Of a stretch of DNA of 64,000 nucleotides, positions 24,758 to 34,327 are shown one piece after another (position 1 is the first letter of the stretch; every line of letters begins with the position of its first letter). The translations under genes were made by a program, and so were the position numbers. Under the pieces are notes generated by a model, which saw only the letters and a list, made by a program, of their open reading frames with translations, made no database searches and was not told the origin of the DNA. The stretch is from Bacillota bacterium (GTDB lineage Bacteria; Bacillota; Clostridia; Christensenellales; Aristaeellaceae): assembly GCA_023411375.1 (NCBI GenBank), contig JAEYOW010000041.1, positions 129,257-193,256 of the forward strand. Reading direction: 5' to 3'.

Positions 24758-26506
24758 ATGGTCAAACGCCTGATGAAAAGCATCCGGGAATATAAGGCTC
24801 CCTCCATCAAGGCGCCGGTTTTCGTCTCGCTGGAGGTTATAATGGAGGTCGTCATCCCGCTTTTAATGGCCAACCTGATCGACCAGGGCATCAGCGGCGG
24901 CAATATGCCCTATATTGTTAAAATGGGCCTTGCGCTGCTGCTCTGCGCCGCGATGTCGCTGGTTTTCGGTGCGCTGGCGGGTAAATATGCGGCCATCGCT
25001 TCGGCGGGCTTTGCCAAAAATCTGCGCGGCGATATGTTTAATCATGTTCAGGAGTTTTCATTTGCCAACATCGACCGCTTTTCCACCGGAGGGCTGGTCA
25101 CCCGTATGACGACCGATGTAACCAACGTGCAAAACGCCTATCAGATGATCGTCCGCACGGCGTTCCGCTCGCCATTTATGCTGATTTTTTCGCTCGCGGC
25201 CGCCGCCGCCATCGACTGGAAGCTTTCGCTGATCTTCGTCGCTTTTATTCCCGTGCTGGGCGCTGGGCTTTACCTGGTCGCCACCCGCGCGCACCCCGTA
25301 TTTGAGCGGGTATTTCGAACCTACGATAAGCTCAACGGCGTCGTTCAGGAAAACCTGCGCGGCATCCGCGTGGTCAAATCCTTTGTGCGGGAAGCGCACG
25401 AGGAGGAAAAGTTCGGCGCGATCTCCCAGCGCATCTATAAAGATTTTTCGCTGGCGGAAAAAATCCTCGCGTTTAACATGCCGCTGATGCAGCTTTGCAT
25501 GTACGCCTGCATGCTCTTGCTTAGCTGGCTGGGCGCACAGGCGGTGGTCGCCTGCGGCGGGAACGCTGCGCTGGGCCTCTCCACCGGCGAGTTGACCAGC
25601 CTGTTTACCTATGCCATGCAGATTCTTTCCAGCCTGATGATGCTGTCGATGGTGTTTGTAATGATCGTTATCTCACGCGCGTCCATGGAGCGCATTGCGG
25701 AGGTGCTTGAGGAAAAGAGCGATATCGTAAGCCCTGAAAACGCGCTGACCGAGGTCAGGGACGGTTCCGTCGCCTTTCGCGGCGTAACCTTCCGCTACAA
25801 CCGCAAGGCGGAGAAGCCCGCCCTTGACCATATCAATTTGGAAATCGCCTCCGGGCAGACCATTGGCATTCTTGGCGGCACGGGTTCCTCCAAATCCAGT
25901 CTGGTTCAGCTGATTCCGCGCCTGTACGACGCAAGCGAGGGCAGCGTGGAGGTGGGCGGCGAGGATGTGCGGCGCTATGATCTGGACGCGCTGCGAAACG
26001 CCGTCGCCTTCGTATTGCAGAAAAATGAGCTGTTTTCCGGCACCATCAAGGAAAATCTCCGCTGGGGTAACGAGCACGCCACCGACGCGGAGCTGCGGCA
26101 TGCCTGCGAGCTTGCGCAGGCGGACGGCTTTATCCAAAGCTTCCCCGACGGATACGATACCCATATCGAGCAGGGCGGTACAAACGTTTCCGGCGGGCAA
26201 AAGCAGCGGCTGTGCATCGCCCGCGCGCTGCTGAAAAAGCCGAAAATCCTGATCCTGGACGATTCGACAAGCGCGGTGGACACGGCGACCGACGCGCGGA
26301 TTCGCAGGGCTTTCCGCGAGGAAATCCCGGATACCACGAAAATAATCATCGCCCAGCGCGTCGCCTCGGTGATGGACGCGGACGGGATTATCGTGCTTGA
26401 CGAAGGACGGATTGCCGGCATGGGTACGCATGACGAGCTGATGCGGAGCAACAGAATTTACCGCGAGGTGTACCAGTCCCAGATGAAGGGGGGCGAGGCT
26501 GAATGA
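24758..26506 (+). CDS. ABC exporter half-transporter with degenerate ATP site
   Basis: 582 residues: six membrane spans (about 20-310), then the nucleotide-binding domain. Walker A is GGTGSSKSS near residue 374, the signature is VSGGQKQR, Walker B ends ILDD where the catalytic Glu is expected, and the switch position reads IAQR rather than IAHR. Both changes are the hallmark of the non-catalytic partner in heterodimeric exporters such as TM287/288 and BmrCD. Start behind AAAAAGGAGGTATCTCA. Its stop overlaps the next gene by 4 nt, so the two subunits are co-translated. Probably a drug or lipid exporter. Confidence 0.93.
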   Translation: MVKRLMKSIREYKAPSIKAPVFVSLEVIMEVVIPLLMANLIDQGISGGNMPYIVKMGLALLLCAAMSLVFGALAGKYAAIASAGFAKNLRGDMFNHVQEFSFANIDRFSTGGLVTRMTTDVTNVQNAYQMIVRTAFRSPFMLIFSLAAAAAIDWKLSLIFVAFIPVLGAGLYLVATRAHPVFERVFRTYDKLNGVVQENLRGIRVVKSFVREAHEEEKFGAISQRIYKDFSLAEKILAFNMPLMQLCMYACMLLLSWLGAQAVVACGGNAALGLSTGELTSLFTYAMQILSSLMMLSMVFVMIVISRASMERIAEVLEEKSDIVSPENALTEVRDGSVAFRGVTFRYNRKAEKPALDHINLEIASGQTIGILGGTGSSKSSLVQLIPRLYDASEGSVEVGGEDVRRYDLDALRNAVAFVLQKNELFSGTIKENLRWGNEHATDAELRHACELAQADGFIQSFPDGYDTHIEQGGTNVSGGQKQRLCIARALLKKPKILILDDSTSAVDTATDARIRRAFREEIPDTTKIIIAQRVASVMDADGIIVLDEGRIAGMGTHDELMRSNRIYREVYQSQMKGGEAE

Positions 26507-28425
26507 TGCGTGGTGGGATAAGAGGGCGCGGAGCTGCCGGAGGCAGGCCCCAGAGCGTTAAAAACACGGTCGCGAGGCTTATGCGCTATGTGGGCGCTTA
26601 CCGGCTGCGGCTTGTGTTCGTGGTGCTGTGCATTGTGTTAAACGCCGTGGTGGGTGTGCTGAGCTCACTGTTTTTGCGAACGCTGATCGACGGCTATATT
26701 ACGCCGCTGCTGACGGCCGCCGTGCCTGACTTTGCGGGGCTTCTGCGCACGGTGCTGGTGATGGCCTGTATCTATCTGGCCGGCGTCGCAGCCGGATACT
26801 TGTACAACCGGCTGATGGTGGTGGTCGCGCAGGGCGTGCTCAAACAAATCCGGGACGATATGTTCTCTCATATGCAGACGCTGCCCATCCGGTATTTCGA
26901 TACCCACAGCCATGGCGAGGTTATGAGCCATTACACCAACGATACCGATACATTGCGCCAGATGATCGCGCAGGCCTTGCCGCAGGTGTTTTCCTCCGTG
27001 ATAACGGTTGTGGCGGTATTTGCGGCCATGCTGTCCGTCAGCCTGTGGTTGACGCTGTTCGTGCTGGTTTACGCCGTCGTGATGATGCTCGTGGCGAAGC
27101 GGCTTTCAGGCCAGAGCGGCAAATACTTTGTGCGCCAGCAGCGGTCCATGGCCGACGTGAACGGTTTTATTGAGGAAATGGTCGGCGGCCAGCGGGTAAT
27201 CAAGGTTTTCTGCCATGAGGAGAAGACCATGGAGGAATTTGCCCGCCGAAATGGGGAACTTTGCCTTAACGCCACCGAGGCCAATAAGTTCGCCAATATC
27301 CTCATGCCCATCATGAACAACATGGGACACGCGCTGTATGTGCTGCTGGCGGTGCTTGGCGCGGCGTTGGGCCTGGCGGGCGTGACCAACGTGAGCCTGA
27401 TCGGGACAAACGTGCTTACACTGGGAATGATCGCCTCGTTTATGACGCTGTCGCGCAGCTTTGTGATGCCTTTAAGCCAGGTTTCCCAACAGCTTTCCTC
27501 CATTATCATGGCGCTGGCGGGCGCGGAGCGCATCTTCCGCCTGATGGATGAGGAGCCGGAGCAGGACGGAGGGTATGTGACGCTTGTAAACGCGAGGCGT
27601 GAAAACGGCGCGCTGGTTGAAGCGGAGCGGCGCACGGGCCTGTGGGGATGGAAGCACCCGCACCACGACGGCACGGTTAGCTATACGGAGCTTACGGGCG
27701 ATATCGTGCTGGATGACGTGGACTTCGGTTATGAGCGGGAGAAGCCGGTGCTTCACAGCGTATCGCTTTACGCAAAGCCCGGCCAGAAGATCGCCTTTGT
27801 GGGCGCGACGGGCGCGGGCAAGACCACAATCACCAATCTGATCAACCGCTTTTACGATATTGCGGACGGCAAAATCCGCTATGACGGAATCAATATCAAC
27901 AAAATCAGAAAAAGCGACCTGCGGCGATCGCTGGGAATGGTGCTGCAGGACGTCAACCTGTTTACAGGCACGGTGATGGAAAACCTTCGTTACGGCAAGC
28001 TGGACGCGACGGACGGCGAATGCGTGGCCGCCGCGAAGCTGGTGAATGCGGACAGCTTCATCCGCATGCTGCCCGACGGCTATCAAACTGTGCTTTCCGG
28101 CGACGGCGGCGGGCTTTCACAGGGGCAGAGGCAACTATTGTCCATCGCGCGCGCGGCGGTTGCCGATCCGCCCGTAATGATTCTGGACGAGGCGACCTCC
28201 TCCATCGATACGCGTACCGAAAGCATCGTACAAAAGGGCATGGACGCGCTGATGCATGGGCGTACGGTCTTTGTAATCGCCCACAGGCTTTCCACGGTAC
28301 GCAATGCCGACGCCATTATGGTGCTGGAGCACGGGCGCATTATCGAGCGGGGCGATCACGCCTCCCTGATCAGGCAACGGGGCGCCTATTACCGGCTGTA
28401 CACCGGCGCGTTCGAGCTGGAATAA
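26503..28425 (+). CDS. ABC exporter half-transporter with catalytic ATP site
   Basis: 640 residues: a basic N-terminal tail, six spans and an NBD. Walker A GATGAGKTT near residue 434, signature LSQGQRQ, Walker B MILDEATS with the catalytic Glu, and IAHRLSTV with the switch His. An insertion before the NBD (about 360-410, rich in Arg, His and Trp) is usual for this partner type. It supplies the residues missing from the upstream subunit, so together they form one consensus and one degenerate ATP site. ATGA overlap with the upstream gene. Confidence 0.93.
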   Translation: MMRGGIRGRGAAGGRPQSVKNTVARLMRYVGAYRLRLVFVVLCIVLNAVVGVLSSLFLRTLIDGYITPLLTAAVPDFAGLLRTVLVMACIYLAGVAAGYLYNRLMVVVAQGVLKQIRDDMFSHMQTLPIRYFDTHSHGEVMSHYTNDTDTLRQMIAQALPQVFSSVITVVAVFAAMLSVSLWLTLFVLVYAVVMMLVAKRLSGQSGKYFVRQQRSMADVNGFIEEMVGGQRVIKVFCHEEKTMEEFARRNGELCLNATEANKFANILMPIMNNMGHALYVLLAVLGAALGLAGVTNVSLIGTNVLTLGMIASFMTLSRSFVMPLSQVSQQLSSIIMALAGAERIFRLMDEEPEQDGGYVTLVNARRENGALVEAERRTGLWGWKHPHHDGTVSYTELTGDIVLDDVDFGYEREKPVLHSVSLYAKPGQKIAFVGATGAGKTTITNLINRFYDIADGKIRYDGININKIRKSDLRRSLGMVLQDVNLFTGTVMENLRYGKLDATDGECVAAAKLVNADSFIRMLPDGYQTVLSGDGGGLSQGQRQLLSIARAAVADPPVMILDEATSSIDTRTESIVQKGMDALMHGRTVFVIAHRLSTVRNADAIMVLEHGRIIERGDHASLIRQRGAYYRLYTGAFELE

Positions 28426-28442
28426 CGCGCCGGGCCCGCGGC

Positions 28443-30866
28443 CTACAGCCTTGGGGCAGGAAAGGCGCAGCCTTTCTGCCCGGTAGGCCGCAGGTCGTTT
28501 TCCTCCAGGAAAAAGGTGGCCGCGCGGTTCGCCTCAACCCGGGAATGCACACCGAGCTTCGCGTAAATGCTTTTTAAATAGGTCTTGACCGTATTTGGGC
28601 TGATATGCAGGCTTTGAGCAATCTGTTCATTGGTAAGGCCGCGGCCGAGCAGCGCGAGAATCTTGATTTCGGATTCTTTAAAGGGATGCTGCGGCAAGGG
28701 CTGCGATGCCAGATAGAGAGGATAGTGACGCGCCTGGGCCTCGACCGCCTTGAGCAGCCGTGCGTCAAAGGAACCGGTTGGTTCGGGTCGGCATTCCCTG
28801 AGCAGGGGAAGAATCGCGGCGCCCTCGTCGGCCGCCAGCTGGATAAACCGGTGCTTTTGCGCGATATTAAGCGCCGCCCCAAGAAAATCTCTCCAACGCG
28901 GGTCGCCTATCCGGCGCATGGCAATCGCCAGCAGCAGGTCCGCCTCCAGCTCGTTTTGCGGGCGGGCATACCGGATAAAGTAGTCGCGGAGCATGCTCAA
29001 AAGCGCCAGCGCTTTCTGGTTTTTTCCTTCGGTCAGGTAACAGCGCGCTTTGGTCATAAACGCATAGCGGTAGGTGATATGCAGTGGGGCCCGTTCGTCG
29101 GGCGCCTCGTTTTTTGCCCAGTTCAGCGGTTGGCATGGGCTGCCGGCCATCAGGCGGATTCGCATGCACAGCGCCGTCAGGTTCATTCGGAGGAAGGCGC
29201 TGCTTGGTCCGGAAATTCGCGGCTCAAAAGCCGCGAGATATTCCAGCGCGTCGCCGCTCTGGCCCTGTGCGGTCAAAAGCCTTGCCATTACGCCCGCGCC
29301 CGCAAAGCTGGTTTCGCAGTTGCCTCTCGCCTCCGCGTTACATATGCCGGTGTTGAGCAGCATAATGGCCTCCGCGGACGCCTGAACGCTGTTTTTTTCA
29401 AAGAGGCTTTCGGCCAGCGCGATATCCGGCAGGCCGATGCCCTCCCTTTTAAGCGCGGTCTCGACCGCCCCGCGAATGGTTTTATACAGCAGACGGTCGT
29501 GCCGGCTCCAGACGGCGAAATCCTTTCCGCCGTTCATGAGGCTGGGCATGGTACCCGTCGCGCTGAAGCTTTGCATGATGAGCTTGCGGGAGCTGACCAG
29601 CCCGGAAGCCTTGAGCAGCAGATCCAGAATGTTGACCGTGCCCCGGTGCGGGAGCGCAATGCGCAGATACCAGAGCCTCGCCTCGGCCCGCTTGCGGTCG
29701 TCGGGGCTGTTCTTCCTGTCCTGCGCGAACCGTTCCAGCTCCAGGTACCATTGCTCGCTTTCATCCGGCTGATAGCAGATGGAGCAGAGCATGCTCATCG
29801 CGCACATGAGCTCCGGTGATTTAACGATAATTTCCTTTGGCAGCGACCGGTAAAACCGCTCGGTGGAATAAAAATGCGCGTTGCCCGCGTTGCGGTTTGC
29901 GTTTCGAATCAAAAGCAGCGCCACGCGTTCGGCGTTGCCCGCCCTGTCATAGCAGACAAGTGCCTCGGTCAGGTTTCCGGAAAGCTCGTAATACAGCCCG
30001 GCGTTTTCATCGTTGCGGTCGCGCTCCGCTTTTGTCCATACGCGGCCTTGTTTCCATTGCAGATAATTTCGGAAAAATTCGGGGACGATGCGGTAGGACC
30101 CGTCCGTTTCCAGATCGCAGAAGCTGCCCAGCTCCGAAAAACGGGCGATTTCCTGCACGATATCGGGATCACCGGTCAGCATGCGCGCCATTTCCACGCT
30201 AAAGCTCTTAAAGGATGCGACATACATAAGCAGGTCGCGCGCCGCTTTTTCCATGGGGAAAAATACGCGGGAATCCAGCCATCCGTATACATCCGCCGTC
30301 GCGTCGTGGTACAGGCGCTCGCAGACCGGCTCGCCCCGGGCGATCCGTGAAACAATAAACCGGACCGCGACAGGATAACCGCCCGTGCGTACGAGGATTT
30401 CGGAAGCATTTGACGCAGGCAAATGAAAGCGGCACAGCAGCGCGTTGACCTCATCCATCCCGAAACGGAAATCCTCGCAACTGCGTACAACGAACGCGTC
30501 CGTAAGCTCCAGCGGCTTGAGGTAAGGCATTGGCCGGCGCCGGGACAGAATCAAGAACCTTCGCCGCGCCGGCGCGTCCTGAATAACCTGGACAAGCGCC
30601 GCCTGTTCCTCCGGCGAGTTTAGCAGATGTTCGTCGTCGATAATGAATAGCTGCGGCCGGGCCGCGTTAAGCTCTTTGAGAAATTCCTCGCTGCCGGCGG
30701 AGAGGATGCAAACGGAATGACCGTTCATATTCAAAGCTTCCAAAGCAAAAGTTGTTTTGCCAAAGCCGGCCTGTGCGCACACATAAATCACGCGCGCCTT
30801 TTGAAAAATCTCCCGGTAGCGCGTAAAAGTTCTGGCGACAGGGACGGCCTTACGATCGGAAGTCAA
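28443..30866 (-). CDS. MalT-like large LuxR-family regulator
   Basis: 807 residues. An N-terminal STAND-type ATPase (Walker A CAQAGFGKTT near residue 31, FIIDDEHLL Walker B), a long helical tetratricopeptide-like middle, and a C-terminal LuxR HTH (KESEIKILALLGRGLTNEQIAQSLHISPNTVKTYLKSIYAKL). Such LAL/MalT proteins are ATP- and ligand-controlled activators. TTG start behind GAGGGGG. It is divergent from the small secreted protein at 31084 and converges on the ABC exporter; its target is unknown, with the divergent gene the nearest candidate. Confidence 0.92.
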   Translation of the reverse strand: MTSDRKAVPVARTFTRYREIFQKARVIYVCAQAGFGKTTFALEALNMNGHSVCILSAGSEEFLKELNAARPQLFIIDDEHLLNSPEEQAALVQVIQDAPARRRFLILSRRRPMPYLKPLELTDAFVVRSCEDFRFGMDEVNALLCRFHLPASNASEILVRTGGYPVAVRFIVSRIARGEPVCERLYHDATADVYGWLDSRVFFPMEKAARDLLMYVASFKSFSVEMARMLTGDPDIVQEIARFSELGSFCDLETDGSYRIVPEFFRNYLQWKQGRVWTKAERDRNDENAGLYYELSGNLTEALVCYDRAGNAERVALLLIRNANRNAGNAHFYSTERFYRSLPKEIIVKSPELMCAMSMLCSICYQPDESEQWYLELERFAQDRKNSPDDRKRAEARLWYLRIALPHRGTVNILDLLLKASGLVSSRKLIMQSFSATGTMPSLMNGGKDFAVWSRHDRLLYKTIRGAVETALKREGIGLPDIALAESLFEKNSVQASAEAIMLLNTGICNAEARGNCETSFAGAGVMARLLTAQGQSGDALEYLAAFEPRISGPSSAFLRMNLTALCMRIRLMAGSPCQPLNWAKNEAPDERAPLHITYRYAFMTKARCYLTEGKNQKALALLSMLRDYFIRYARPQNELEADLLLAIAMRRIGDPRWRDFLGAALNIAQKHRFIQLAADEGAAILPLLRECRPEPTGSFDARLLKAVEAQARHYPLYLASQPLPQHPFKESEIKILALLGRGLTNEQIAQSLHISPNTVKTYLKSIYAKLGVHSRVEANRAATFFLEENDLRPTGQKGCAFPAPRL

Positions 30867-30905
30867 CCGGAATCCCCCTCTTGTAATATCCTGTGTTCAG
30901 TATCC

Positions 30906-30933
30906 ATTATACTAAATTTTGATGGTTTCGCAA
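30906..30933 (-). promoter_or_regulatory. promoter of the LuxR-family gene
   Basis: Minus strand TTGCGA (30928-30933), 16-bp spacer, TATAAT (30906-30911), about 40 bp before the TTG start. Confidence 0.6.
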
Positions 30934-31083
30934 GCTGGCAGCCGGGCGGAAGCGGATGGCGGGGAAATGCGCAATCCGTTTTTTCACCCGTTTGGGGATA
31001 TCGCTTAAAACCGGATAATGCTATACTTTCGCAAGTGTCAGGTGAGTCCTGATACGCAAGAAATAGAGTTGGAGGACCAAACA

Positions 31084-31596
31084 ATGAAAAAACTGATTGC
31101 CGTAGCCCTTTCCCTTGTGCTTTGTCTGACCGCATTTGCGGCCCTGGCGGAAACCGCCGTGACGATGGGCGAGCCCATTGCCTTTGAGGACGGCCTCACC
31201 TTTGCGCTGCCCGCCGATTGGGCCGAGGTGGAGCTGACCCCCGAAGCCGAGGAGGCGGGCGTTGTTTTACAGGCGAAGGATGCCGCCGGCGCCCGTACTG
31301 TAGCGCTGAGTTGGAGCGAAATTCCCGAAGGATACACCGTTGACCAGATGAAGGCCGAGTTTGAAGCCGCTGGTTATACCGAGGTTAACGTCGGAGAGGT
31401 AAACGGCCTGCAGATCGTTACCTATACCATCGCGGCCAGCGACGTGACGGGCTTCTGCACGCTGGGCAAGAATAACGACATGTATAATTTCGTCTTTGCG
31501 CCCGCCAGCGACGCGGAGTTTGCTCCCATCGCGCAGGCGATCCTGGCCACGGTTGCCTTTGAGGCGGCCGAGGGCGGCGAGGCTGCCGCCGAGTAA
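31084..31596 (+). CDS. small secreted acidic protein
   Basis: 170 residues with a clear signal peptide (MKKLIAVALSLVLCLTAFAALAE, cleavage after ALA). The mature part is acidic, with a helical and beta-strand mix and no cysteines; it ends in a Glu/Gly/Ala-rich tail. The ATG at 31084 follows GGAGG by 9 nt. I do not recognise the family, though the pattern AVTMGEPIAFEDGLTFALPADW recalls small secreted proteins of gut clostridia. It is divergent from the MalT-like regulator. A TATACT -10 box lies at 31022-31027; its -35 is unclear. Confidence 0.78.
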   Translation: MKKLIAVALSLVLCLTAFAALAETAVTMGEPIAFEDGLTFALPADWAEVELTPEAEEAGVVLQAKDAAGARTVALSWSEIPEGYTVDQMKAEFEAAGYTEVNVGEVNGLQIVTYTIAASDVTGFCTLGKNNDMYNFVFAPASDAEFAPIAQAILATVAFEAAEGGEAAAE

Positions 31597-31621
31597 TTTG
31601 ATACGGCTACATACCTTGCAT

Positions 31622-31647
31622 GGCGCATACGCTTCGGCGTGTGCGCC
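31622..31647 (+). terminator. terminator after the secreted protein gene
   Basis: An 11-bp GC-rich stem (31622-31632 with 31637-31647, one G-U pair) with a TTCG tetraloop, followed by ACGTTTCTTTG. Confidence 0.65.
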
Positions 31648-31754
31648 ACGTTTCTTTGTCATACGAAAAAAAGCTACCACGCCGTCGTGGCAGGCAGCCT
31701 CGCAACGTTAAAAATCCCATATGGTTGGGACTGCGGAATTTTCGGACCCCTCAT

Positions 31755-31773
31755 GCCACCCTTTTGGGGCGGC
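31755..31773 (+). terminator. second terminator-like hairpin
   Basis: GCCaCCC pairs with GGGcGGC across a short loop and TTTTTCT follows. It lies between the secreted-protein gene and the convergent membrane gene. Confidence 0.5.
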
Positions 31774-31806
31774 TTTTTCTATGCGGACAAGTGGAAAAAC
31801 CAGGCC

Positions 31807-33132
31807 TCACCGCCCGGACCTATCCGCCGCCACATCCCTTCGCTCCGTCAGGCGCGTAAGCAGGCACAGGAGGCCAAAGACGGTTACAATCAGCCCGCGC
31901 GAGGTAAAAAAAGCGTGATTATAGGTGTGGTTGCCGGTAAAGAAATACCAGACGACCGGCAGTAGGGAAACGAACAGAAACAGAAGCAGCCGCGACACGG
32001 GCAGGGGCTCGCGCGCGCCTCGCGCCCTAAACAGCGCGACACCGTAGCCTGTGGCGGCGGCGACGCCTAAAATCAGATACGGCTTTTTGGCGAACACCTT
32101 CGCCACGCTTAGCAGCACATCCAGACGTGTGATGGCCTCAGCCTCGCTCTCCAGCGAGGAGCGCTGGCCGATCTTGGCAAACAGGTTGGCCCAGAAGGGT
32201 TCGCCGCTAAACAGGGCCGCAAGCAGCCACTTTCCGGCCCACATGCCAAAATAGCCGAAGCACCACGACGCGCCAAGGCGCGTCAGCATTCGCCAGAGCG
32301 GCTGGTTCCCGTCGCGTTCGCGCATCACCAAAAGAAGCAAAAAGGGCATGCCAAAGGTTGCGACAGGGTACGTCAGAAAGTCGAAATAGCTGGTCGCCAT
32401 GCCAATCAGCAGAAAGAAGGCGGAGTCCCCCAGACGGCCCGTTACCCATTCGGGTTTCCATAATAGTATGAACATGGCGATTGTAAAGATATAGAAAACC
32501 GTTGAAAATTGCAATGAAAAGGGAACGATAAAGGGCGTGACGCATACGAGGGACAGGCAGAAGGCGGGCAGATAGCGCGAAAGCCCGCGCCGTTGCATCA
32601 GCGCGATGATGGCGGCCAAGAGCGCGCCCTGCAGCAGCATGTTGAGCATGCGGATATCCATGTAGGTCATGATAAGCAGCAGAGGCTTGAGGAAAATGAG
32701 AAAGCCAAGCCAATAACGGGCAATGGGCACGCTGCTCAGCTCCTCCATATCCGTCCCGGCAAGTCCGCGCAGGGTCAGATAAGGGTAGGAGGCGCCGTAT
32801 ACGTTTACCGTCCGCTTAATCAGCGGTTCCTCCGAAGGATGAATGGCGGTCAGCAGCATGAGCGCGTCGGTGGAATTATCCAACTGCGTGGTCTGGTAGC
32901 CCTTGAGAAGCTGCTCGTAGGATTCCTCGCCCGAACCCCAGCTTCCGTCAAAAGTGGGTACGGAGAGCAGAACGTTTTGCGCCATCCGCTCAACCGGCAG
33001 CGCATACGCAGCCAGCAGTAAAATAAAACCTGCCAGAATGCCTCCAAGCAGGATCAGCGCAAGCCGCATCGCGCCCCGGAAGCGGGAACGGCAGCCTGCT
33101 GCGTCCGCCCGGGTGTGGGTGTGGGGTTTCAT
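31807..33132 (-). CDS. multi-spanning membrane protein, unknown
   Basis: 441 residues with about 10-11 hydrophobic spans. After a short basic N-terminus and the first span comes an extracytoplasmic stretch (about 50-130, EESYEQLLKGYQTTQLDNSTDALML), then tightly spaced spans. That layout resembles membrane-embedded glycosyltransferases of the GT-C type or DUF6056-like proteins, but the acidic catalytic motif of GT-C enzymes is not clear. It is monocistronic and divergent from the LacI-family gene. Start behind AAGGATGGTGTTTTGGCTAA, weak spacing, so the start is uncertain; the M at 33066 is an alternative. Confidence 0.7.
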   Translation of the reverse strand: MKPHTHTRADAAGCRSRFRGAMRLALILLGGILAGFILLLAAYALPVERMAQNVLLSVPTFDGSWGSGEESYEQLLKGYQTTQLDNSTDALMLLTAIHPSEEPLIKRTVNVYGASYPYLTLRGLAGTDMEELSSVPIARYWLGFLIFLKPLLLIMTYMDIRMLNMLLQGALLAAIIALMQRRGLSRYLPAFCLSLVCVTPFIVPFSLQFSTVFYIFTIAMFILLWKPEWVTGRLGDSAFFLLIGMATSYFDFLTYPVATFGMPFLLLLVMRERDGNQPLWRMLTRLGASWCFGYFGMWAGKWLLAALFSGEPFWANLFAKIGQRSSLESEAEAITRLDVLLSVAKVFAKKPYLILGVAAATGYGVALFRARGAREPLPVSRLLLFLFVSLLPVVWYFFTGNHTYNHAFFTSRGLIVTVFGLLCLLTRLTERRDVAADRSGR

Positions 33133-33202
33133 TTAGCCAAAACACCATCCTTCCTGTGCTGAAAGCATTATACCGCACTGGCTGTGGCGGCGCAAGCCAA
33201 GG

Positions 33203-33251
33203 TTGACAACGCATGTACGGTATGGTATGATGTGCATAATACAAACGTTTG
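33203..33251 (+). promoter_or_regulatory. promoter and operator of the lacI-type gene
   Basis: TTGACA (33203-33208), 17-bp spacer, TATGAT (33226-33231). CAAACGTTTG (33242-33251), a perfect LacI/MalR-type dyad with central CG, lies at the expected transcription start, so the regulator probably represses itself and the downstream enzyme. Confidence 0.85.
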
Positions 33252-33292
33252 CACGGCAGTCCGCCACGCTGTGCTCAAGGAGCGTGCTCTCT

Positions 33293-34312
33293 ATGAAAGC
33301 CACCATTAAGGATGTCGCCAGGGAAGCGGGCGTGTCGCCCTCTACCGTCAGCCGCGCGCTGCATAACAATCCCCGCATCAGCGAGGAGGTGCGGGAGCGC
33401 GTCAGGCGAATCGCGCAGAAAATGGATTTTCATCCCAACCAGATGGCGCGCAGCCTTGTCAACCGGAAAAGCCGCATCGTGGGCATCGTGTTCCCTGGCG
33501 ACGCGGGGCAAAGCCTGGGGCATCCGTTTTATCCCGCGGTTTTACAAGGGCTCGGGCATGCGGCCAGCGAACGGCGCTACCATATGCTGCTCGCGACCGG
33601 CAGCGAGGCCGTTACCTCGGCCGAGGCGATCCGCCAGATTGTGGACAGCGGCTACGTGAGCGGACTGATTGTGCTGGCGGCCGAGGACAGCCCGGAGGAG
33701 GATGTGAGCGTGCCTGTGGTGGTAATCGGCCGCCCGCAGGATGCGCAGGATAGCTATTACGTAGATACCGACAACGTAAAGGCCGGATATACCGCTACGC
33801 GTTATCTGCTTGAGCGCGGGCACCGCCGCATTTTGCTGATTGGCTACGACAGGCAGTATACCGTAACCGTGGACCGAAGGCACGGCTATGAGCGGGCCCT
33901 CGGGGAAGCGGGCATTCCGTTTCGGCGGGATTGGGTGGTTCCCAGCCGCTTTATTCAAAACACGACCGATGCCGGGCTTTTGGGTGAAATATTCCGCGAG
34001 CGGGAGCGGCCCACCGCTGTCGTCAGCATGGACGACGCGTTGTCCATCGGGCTGACGGGCTTCCTAAGCGGCCTAGGGCTGAGCGTGCCGGGCGACGTGA
34101 GCGTTATCAGCTTCAACAACACAGAGGCGGGCCGCTACCACACGCCCGCCCTTACCTCGTTTGATGTGGATCCTTACAGGTTGGGCGTCAGCGCGATGAC
34201 GCTGATGCTGGACCGCATCAGGGGCAATGTGGACGAGCCGTCGTCCGTGGAGGTGCCCTTCACCCTTGTGGAGCGGGAAAGCGTTGCGGCAATACCGCTG
34301 TCCGAGCATTAA
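33293..34312 (+). CDS. LacI-family regulator of the amylase operon
   Basis: 339 residues. N-terminal LacI HTH and hinge (ATIKDVAREAGVSPSTVSRALHNNPRISEEVRERV) and a periplasmic-binding-like sensor domain (IVGIVFPGD onward). The ATG at 33293 follows AAGGAG. It lies 15 bp before a GH13 enzyme gene and behind its own CAAACGTTTG operator, so it most likely senses a maltose-type sugar. MalR is the functional analogue; the ligand is inferred only from the neighbour. Confidence 0.94.
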   Translation: MKATIKDVAREAGVSPSTVSRALHNNPRISEEVRERVRRIAQKMDFHPNQMARSLVNRKSRIVGIVFPGDAGQSLGHPFYPAVLQGLGHAASERRYHMLLATGSEAVTSAEAIRQIVDSGYVSGLIVLAAEDSPEEDVSVPVVVIGRPQDAQDSYYVDTDNVKAGYTATRYLLERGHRRILLIGYDRQYTVTVDRRHGYERALGEAGIPFRRDWVVPSRFIQNTTDAGLLGEIFRERERPTAVVSMDDALSIGLTGFLSGLGLSVPGDVSVISFNNTEAGRYHTPALTSFDVDPYRLGVSAMTLMLDRIRGNVDEPSSVEVPFTLVERESVAAIPLSEH

Positions 34313-34327
34313 TAAAGGAGTAATCGC

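Noticed and set aside
20041..31070. Shared 13-mer TCCTGATACGCAA at 20039 and about 31047
   Set aside because: Considered as a direct repeat (attachment core), but the flanks diverge and the second copy lies in the leader of an ordinary chromosomal gene; likely chance.
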